A program made the position numbers and the translations under genes. A stretch of 64,000 nucleotides of DNA from an uncultured Spirochaetales bacterium. Its GTDB lineage: Bacteria > Spirochaetota > Spirochaetia > Sphaerochaetales > Sphaerochaetaceae. The notes under the pieces are model-generated. The model saw nothing but the letters and a program-made list of their open reading frames with translations. It was not told the DNA's origin and searched no databases. The DNA lies in NCBI GenBank assembly GCA_944390865.1, contig CALXRC010000009.1:1-64000 (forward strand), in the 5' to 3' direction. Every line of letters begins with the position of its first letter. The stretch's first letter is position 1. Below are positions 61,292 through 64,000 of this stretch, one piece after another.

Positions 61292-62417
61292 CAAGCACCT
61301 CCTTTAGTGCTGATCCCAGCAGGCTTATTTCCTCATCTGTGGTGAACGGGCCTGCTGAAAAGCGCAGTGTGCCGGCAGGAAAGGTGCCCAGAGTCCTGTG
61401 GGCAGCCGGCGCACAGTGCAGTCCGACCCTTGCCTCAATTCCGGCCCTCCTGTTTATCTCATAAGTCAGTCTGGAGAGATCCATGCATGAAGAGCTTACA
61501 GAGTAAAGCGGAAGATGCTCTGCTGTCTTTTTCCCGATAACGGTAAGTCCCTCTGCTGATGAAAGGACTGAATAAAGCATATCGCTCAGCTCAGCTTCTC
61601 TTGCCTTCATCTGCTTTTCATGAGCTTTAATCCAGTCAAGGGCTGCCCTGAAGCCGGCAGCGGCAGGCAGGTTCAGCGTTCCCGCCTCAAACTTGTCAGG
61701 AAGGAAGTCAGGCATGCTCAGCAGGTCTGATCTGCTGCCTGTCCCTCCGGCCTTGAAGGGGCGGAGCTTTTTTGCAAAGCTTTCTGATGCGATGAAGCCT
61801 CCCAGCCCTTCCGGGGCGAGAAAGCCCTTGTGAGCAGTGAAGGCAAGGGCGCTCAGATCCAGCTCGTCAAAGCTGATGTCGATAAAGGGGCTTGCCTGTG
61901 CGCTGTCGATGATCAGGTCAAGACCGTATTTATGGGCTTCCAGACTCAGCTGCTGAAGATCTTCTGCAATGCCTGTCACATTCGATGCGGCAGTTGCTAT
62001 TATTGCCTTTGTCCCGGCTTTCACCAGCTTTCCTATCGAAGAGTAGTCGCTCACTCCGCTGCTGTCAGCCTCAACAGGACTGAAGCTGATTCCGTTCAGC
62101 TCAAGCGTCCTCATGACTGCATTGTGCTCAAGGGCTGTGACAATGACATGGTCTCCTTTTTCCAGAAAGCCGGAAATAAGCGTGTTGATGCTCTCTGTCA
62201 GGCCTGAGTTGAAGACCGGTATGCTGTCCTGTGCATGGAAGACTGACGCAATGTCTGCACGCAGCGACATGAGCATGTCCATGCCTTCTTCTCCTGCGGC
62301 TGAAAAAGTGCGCTCAACATTGGCACAGCTGTTGTCGATATAAGACTTCACTGCGTCAGACACTCCCTCTGCCTTGGGCCAGCTGGTCGCAGCGTTGTCA
62401 AAATAGATACGTCTCAT
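61272..62417 (-). CDS. Cysteine desulfurase-like enzyme, EF2568 type
   Basis: This PLP-dependent class V aminotransferase (381 residues) belongs to the branch encoded with selenium-dependent molybdenum hydroxylases. Motifs: [16 protein letters not shown] at the N-terminus, [62 protein letters not shown] with the PLP Lys, and the catalytic Cys loop [17 protein letters not shown]. It probably delivers sulfur, or selenium from selenocysteine, to the Mo cofactor with the XdhC-like protein. ATG 62417 lies 8 bp after a TACAAT box; a longer frame has no ribosome binding site. Confidence 0.9.
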   Translation of the reverse strand: MRRIYFDNAATSWPKAEGVSDAVKSYIDNSCANVERTFSAAGEEGMDMLMSLRADIASVFHAQDSIPVFNSGLTESINTLISGFLEKGDHVIVTALEHNAVMRTLELNGISFSPVEADSSGVSDYSSIGKLVKAGTKAIIATAASNVTGIAEDLQQLSLEAHKYGLDLIIDSAQASPFIDISFDELDLSALAFTAHKGFLAPEGLGGFIASESFAKKLRPFKAGGTGSRSDLLSMPDFLPDKFEAGTLNLPAAAGFRAALDWIKAHEKQMKAREAELSDMLYSVLSSAEGLTVIGKKTAEHLPLYSVSSSCMDLSRLTYEINRRAGIEARVGLHCAPAAHRTLGTFPAGTLRFSAGPFTTDEEISLLGSALKEVLDEELLH

Positions 62418-62425
62418 TGCTGTAT

Positions 62426-62431
62426 ATTGTA
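62426..62431 (-). promoter_or_regulatory. -10 box of the desulfurase gene, leaderless
   Basis: TACAAT read on the minus strand (62431-62426) ends 8 bp before ATG 62417. The best -35 (TCATTT, 17 bp upstream) is weak. The divergent yedE promoter is only 36 bp away. Confidence 0.4.
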
Positions 62432-62467
62432 TCACTGATTGGTACAGAAAATGACAGATTTATGTCA

Positions 62468-62496
62468 TTGTTTTATCATATTTATAATGGTAAGAT
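62468..62496 (+). promoter_or_regulatory. yedE promoter, leaderless
   Basis: -35 TTGTTT (62468-62473), 17 bp spacer, -10 TAAGAT (62491-62496), then 7 bp to ATG 62504. A TATAAT at 62483-62488 is an alternative -10 that would give a leader of about 8-10 nt. Confidence 0.55.
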
Positions 62497-62503
62497 ATTG
62501 GCT

Positions 62504-63574
62504 ATGAAAATTACTGGAACACGTTCTGTACTGGCTGCGGCAGGTATCGTCACCGGTTTTGCAGCCTTCATTCTCGCACTTGCAGGAAATCCGGGAAACA
62601 TGGGTTTCTGCATAGCATGCTTTCTGCGCGATATCGCAGGAAGTCTTTCCCTGCACGGCAGTGAGACCGTTCAGTACATGAGACCCGAGATAATCGGAAT
62701 CATTCTCGGGTCTTTTGTGATCAGCCTGCTGACAGGAGAGTTCTCTCCGCGCTCAGGCTCGTCTCCGCTGCTGCGCTTTCTCATCGGAATGTGCGTCTCA
62801 ATCGGCGCTCTTGTCTTTCTCGGCTGCCCGCTGAGAATGGTGCTGCGGCTTTCAGCCGGAGATGCCAATGCCATAGCAGGACTGGCCGGCTTCATCCTGG
62901 GCATCGCAGCCGGATGCTTTGTGCTGAATCAGGGCTTCTCTCTGGGCCCTGCCCGGGAGACGAACAGGCTTGAAGGAAGCGGCATCAGCTTTGTTGCCGT
63001 ACTCTTCCTCCTTTTGCTTGTCCTAGCTCCTTCACTGCTGAAATTCAGCACCTCAGGGCCGGGAAGCATGAGGGCACCTGTGATCCTGTCTCTTGCGATG
63101 GGGCTTGTCGTCGGTGCCTTCGCACAGCGCTCAAGACTCTGCTTTGCCGGAGGGGTCAGGGATCTTTTCCTGCTCAGGGATTCGACCCTGATCACAGGCT
63201 TCATTGCCGTATTTGTCTCATCTCTGGTTTTCAATATAGCCTCAGGCTCCTTCCATTTCGGCTTTGAGAACCAGCCAATTGCCCATACGGACCAGCTTTT
63301 CAATCTGCTTGGAATGTTCATCGTGGGCTTCGGCTCAGTTCTTCTCGGGGGCTGTCCTCTCAGACAGCTTGTCCTGGCCGGGCAGGGAAGCAGCGACAGT
63401 GCAGTCACTGTGCTTGGTCTTATTATCGGAGGTGCTGTGGCCCACAATTTCAATCTTGCAAGTTCTACGGCAGGAGCGACAGCTGGAGGCAAGGCTGCGT
63501 CAGTCATAATCATTGTCTTCCTTGCTTTTATTTCATTCACAGTGATCGCTGCAAAGAGGAGGAACGAGAAATGA
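62504..63574 (+). CDS. yedE: YedE-type selenium metabolism membrane protein
   Basis: This 356-residue membrane protein of the YeeE/YedE family has about nine to ten helices. It contains the paired cysteine motifs of this transporter group: GFCIACFLRDIAG (about 35), FLGCPLRMVLRLSAGD, RSRLCFAGGVRDLFLL and LGGCPLRQLVLAGQGSSD. Relatives import thiosulfate (TsuA), and the SDMH-linked YedE is a proposed importer of a selenium compound. It is encoded directly before a TusA-like carrier with a 4 bp overlap (ATGA), as for other YedE-YedF pairs. ATG 62504 follows a -10 box by 7 bp. Confidence 0.9.
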   Translation: MKITGTRSVLAAAGIVTGFAAFILALAGNPGNMGFCIACFLRDIAGSLSLHGSETVQYMRPEIIGIILGSFVISLLTGEFSPRSGSSPLLRFLIGMCVSIGALVFLGCPLRMVLRLSAGDANAIAGLAGFILGIAAGCFVLNQGFSLGPARETNRLEGSGISFVAVLFLLLLVLAPSLLKFSTSGPGSMRAPVILSLAMGLVVGAFAQRSRLCFAGGVRDLFLLRDSTLITGFIAVFVSSLVFNIASGSFHFGFENQPIAHTDQLFNLLGMFIVGFGSVLLGGCPLRQLVLAGQGSSDSAVTVLGLIIGGAVAHNFNLASSTAGATAGGKAASVIIIVFLAFISFTVIAAKRRNEK

Positions 63575-63774
63575 CAATCGACACATCAGGATACAGCTGC
63601 CCGGAACCCGTGATCATGACAAAGAAGGCTCTTCGGGACAAGCCGGACTCGCTTTCCGTCATCGTTGACAACGTCGCGAGCCGTGAGAACGTGACCCGTT
63701 TTGCCAGAGCCACAGGATACAGCGTCAGCGAGACAAAGGACGGAGGAAAGTGGATTCTTTTGCTGACAAGGTGA
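63571..63774 (+). CDS. TusA/YedF-like sulfur (selenium) carrier protein
   Basis: This 67-residue SirA/TusA-fold protein has the carrier Cys in YSCPEPVIM (Cys10), the CPxP-type motif of the family. Full YedF proteins of SDMH clusters have this domain followed by a second DsrE-like domain, which is absent here. It probably receives persulfide or perselenide sulfur from the desulfurase or from YedE and passes it on. It overlaps yedE by 4 bp and the DUF3343 gene by 4 bp (GTGA). Confidence 0.88.
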   Translation: MTIDTSGYSCPEPVIMTKKALRDKPDSLSVIVDNVASRENVTRFARATGYSVSETKDGGKWILLLTR

Positions 63775-63998
63775 TCATCACCTTTCACAGTCATTACGAC
63801 GCGGTGAGGCAGAAAAAGAAGCTCACGGCTTCAGCTGTAAGCTGTGAGCTGATCCCTGTGCCCCGCTTTCTCTCATCCAGCTGCGGCACGGCGCTGATGC
63901 TTGATGGCAGGGACTATGACGCGGCTTTGCTGATTGATGAGGCGGAGAGCGTTAATATCTATCAGGAGGGCAGATGGTCAGACTTACGACAACAGTGA
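63771..63998 (+). CDS. DUF3343 protein, putative Se/S carrier
   Basis: This 75-residue protein has the DUF3343 pattern: IITFHSHYDAVRQKKKLTASAVSCELIPVPRFLSSSCGTALMLD, with the conserved Cys in SSSCG. These proteins are encoded with SDMH and selD genes and are named as putative Se/S carriers. GTG 63771 (GTGA overlap with the previous stop) gives the usual N-terminus; a GTG at 63750 would add seven residues. The end overlaps the next gene by 25 bp. Confidence 0.85.
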   Translation: MIITFHSHYDAVRQKKKLTASAVSCELIPVPRFLSSSCGTALMLDGRDYDAALLIDEAESVNIYQEGRWSDLRQQ

Positions 63999-64000
63999 AA
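63974..64000 (+). CDS. selD: Start of the next gene, probably selenide, water dikinase (SelD)
   Basis: The window ends nine codons into a new frame that reads MVRLTTTVK, with GGAGG 4 bp before the ATG inside the DUF3343 gene. SelD proteins begin with a similar VRLTxxVK segment before the active-site Cys/Sec region, and selD commonly follows DUF3343 in these clusters. Nine residues are too few to be sure. Confidence 0.4.

Noticed and set aside
52072..64000. Possible selenocysteine (in-frame UGA) codons in the hydroxylases and selenium genes
   Set aside because: All frames run to normal length and no open frame continues meaningfully through a UGA; SDMH enzymes use labile selenium. The truncated last gene could not be judged.
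1..64000. tRNA, rRNA and riboswitch genes
   Set aside because: I looked for cloverleaf ends, CCA-type motifs and known riboswitch leaders (for example before glyA) and saw none; a covariance-model scan would be needed to exclude them.

Overview
The window is one contiguous piece of a bacterial chromosome of moderate GC content. It is densely coded, with many 1-25 bp gene overlaps. It most resembles a host-associated, probably anaerobic spirochaete of the Sphaerochaeta/Treponema type. Supporting signs are periplasmic binding proteins whose signal peptides end in FANGG or FASGA with no lipobox Cys, a serine hydroxymethyltransferase with the long internal insert known from treponemes and chlamydiae, and SDMH genes of the kind found in gut anaerobes. 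This placement is inference; no rRNA gene is present.

Layout. 1-5.9 kb: ftsH (3' part), lepA, a LysR-like regulator, galM, udk. 5.9-8.5 kb: yidD and, divergently, yqeC plus an XdhC-YqeB fusion, both accessory proteins of selenium-dependent molybdenum hydroxylases (SDMH). 8.5-10.7 kb: a two-component system. 10.9-13.5 kb: a nitrate/sulfonate/taurine-type ABC importer. 13.6-21.2 kb: a LacI-led operon for phosphorylated amino sugars (PFK-like, NagB-like, NagA, class II aldolase, TIM-like, LarA-like). 21.3-25 kb: a DUF362 ferredoxin protein and a UvrA2-like ATPase. 25-29 kb: proA-proB, a glycosyltransferase-like protein and an amidase. 29-33.4 kb: the leftward operon proC-serS-pncB-GNAT. 33.5-40.3 kb: a five-gene Liv-type ABC importer, then a CBS-ACT protein and an Smr protein with unusual repeats. 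40.3-42.3 kb: infA and glyA. 42.3-44.5 kb: an IS200/IS605 element (tnpA + tnpB) inside a decayed aldo/keto reductase gene. 44.6-45.9 kb: an AAA/DUF4143 ATPase.

46-64 kb is the main island. It encodes YgfK, SsnA and YgeY; a three-subunit xanthine-dehydrogenase-type hydroxylase (Mo, 2Fe-2S, FAD); a second FAD subunit (YgfM-like) with a second large Mo subunit (YgfN/XdhD-like); a cysteine desulfidase; a domain-swapped XdhC; an EF2568-type cysteine desulfurase-like enzyme; YedE; a TusA/YedF-like protein; a DUF3343 protein; and the first codons of a probable selD. Together with yqeC/yqeB this is a nearly complete system for labile-selenium molybdenum hydroxylases of the kind linked to anaerobic purine/urate breakdown. 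Selenium uptake and activation genes sit beside the apoenzymes.

Three observations stand out. (1) The same palindrome, TTATAC-N8-GTATAA, lies at the promoters of the Liv-type importer (33.52 kb) and the hydroxylase operon (52.03 kb), suggesting that the importer carries a hydroxylase substrate rather than branched-chain amino acids. (2) Many genes have a well-formed -10 box ending only 6-8 bp before the start codon, which predicts leaderless mRNAs. (3) Several SDMH proteins are unusual: an XdhC-YqeB fusion, an XdhC with its two domains in reversed order, a YgfK with three His/Cys-rich repeats, and an XdhD-like subunit whose 2Fe-2S domain has lost its cysteines.
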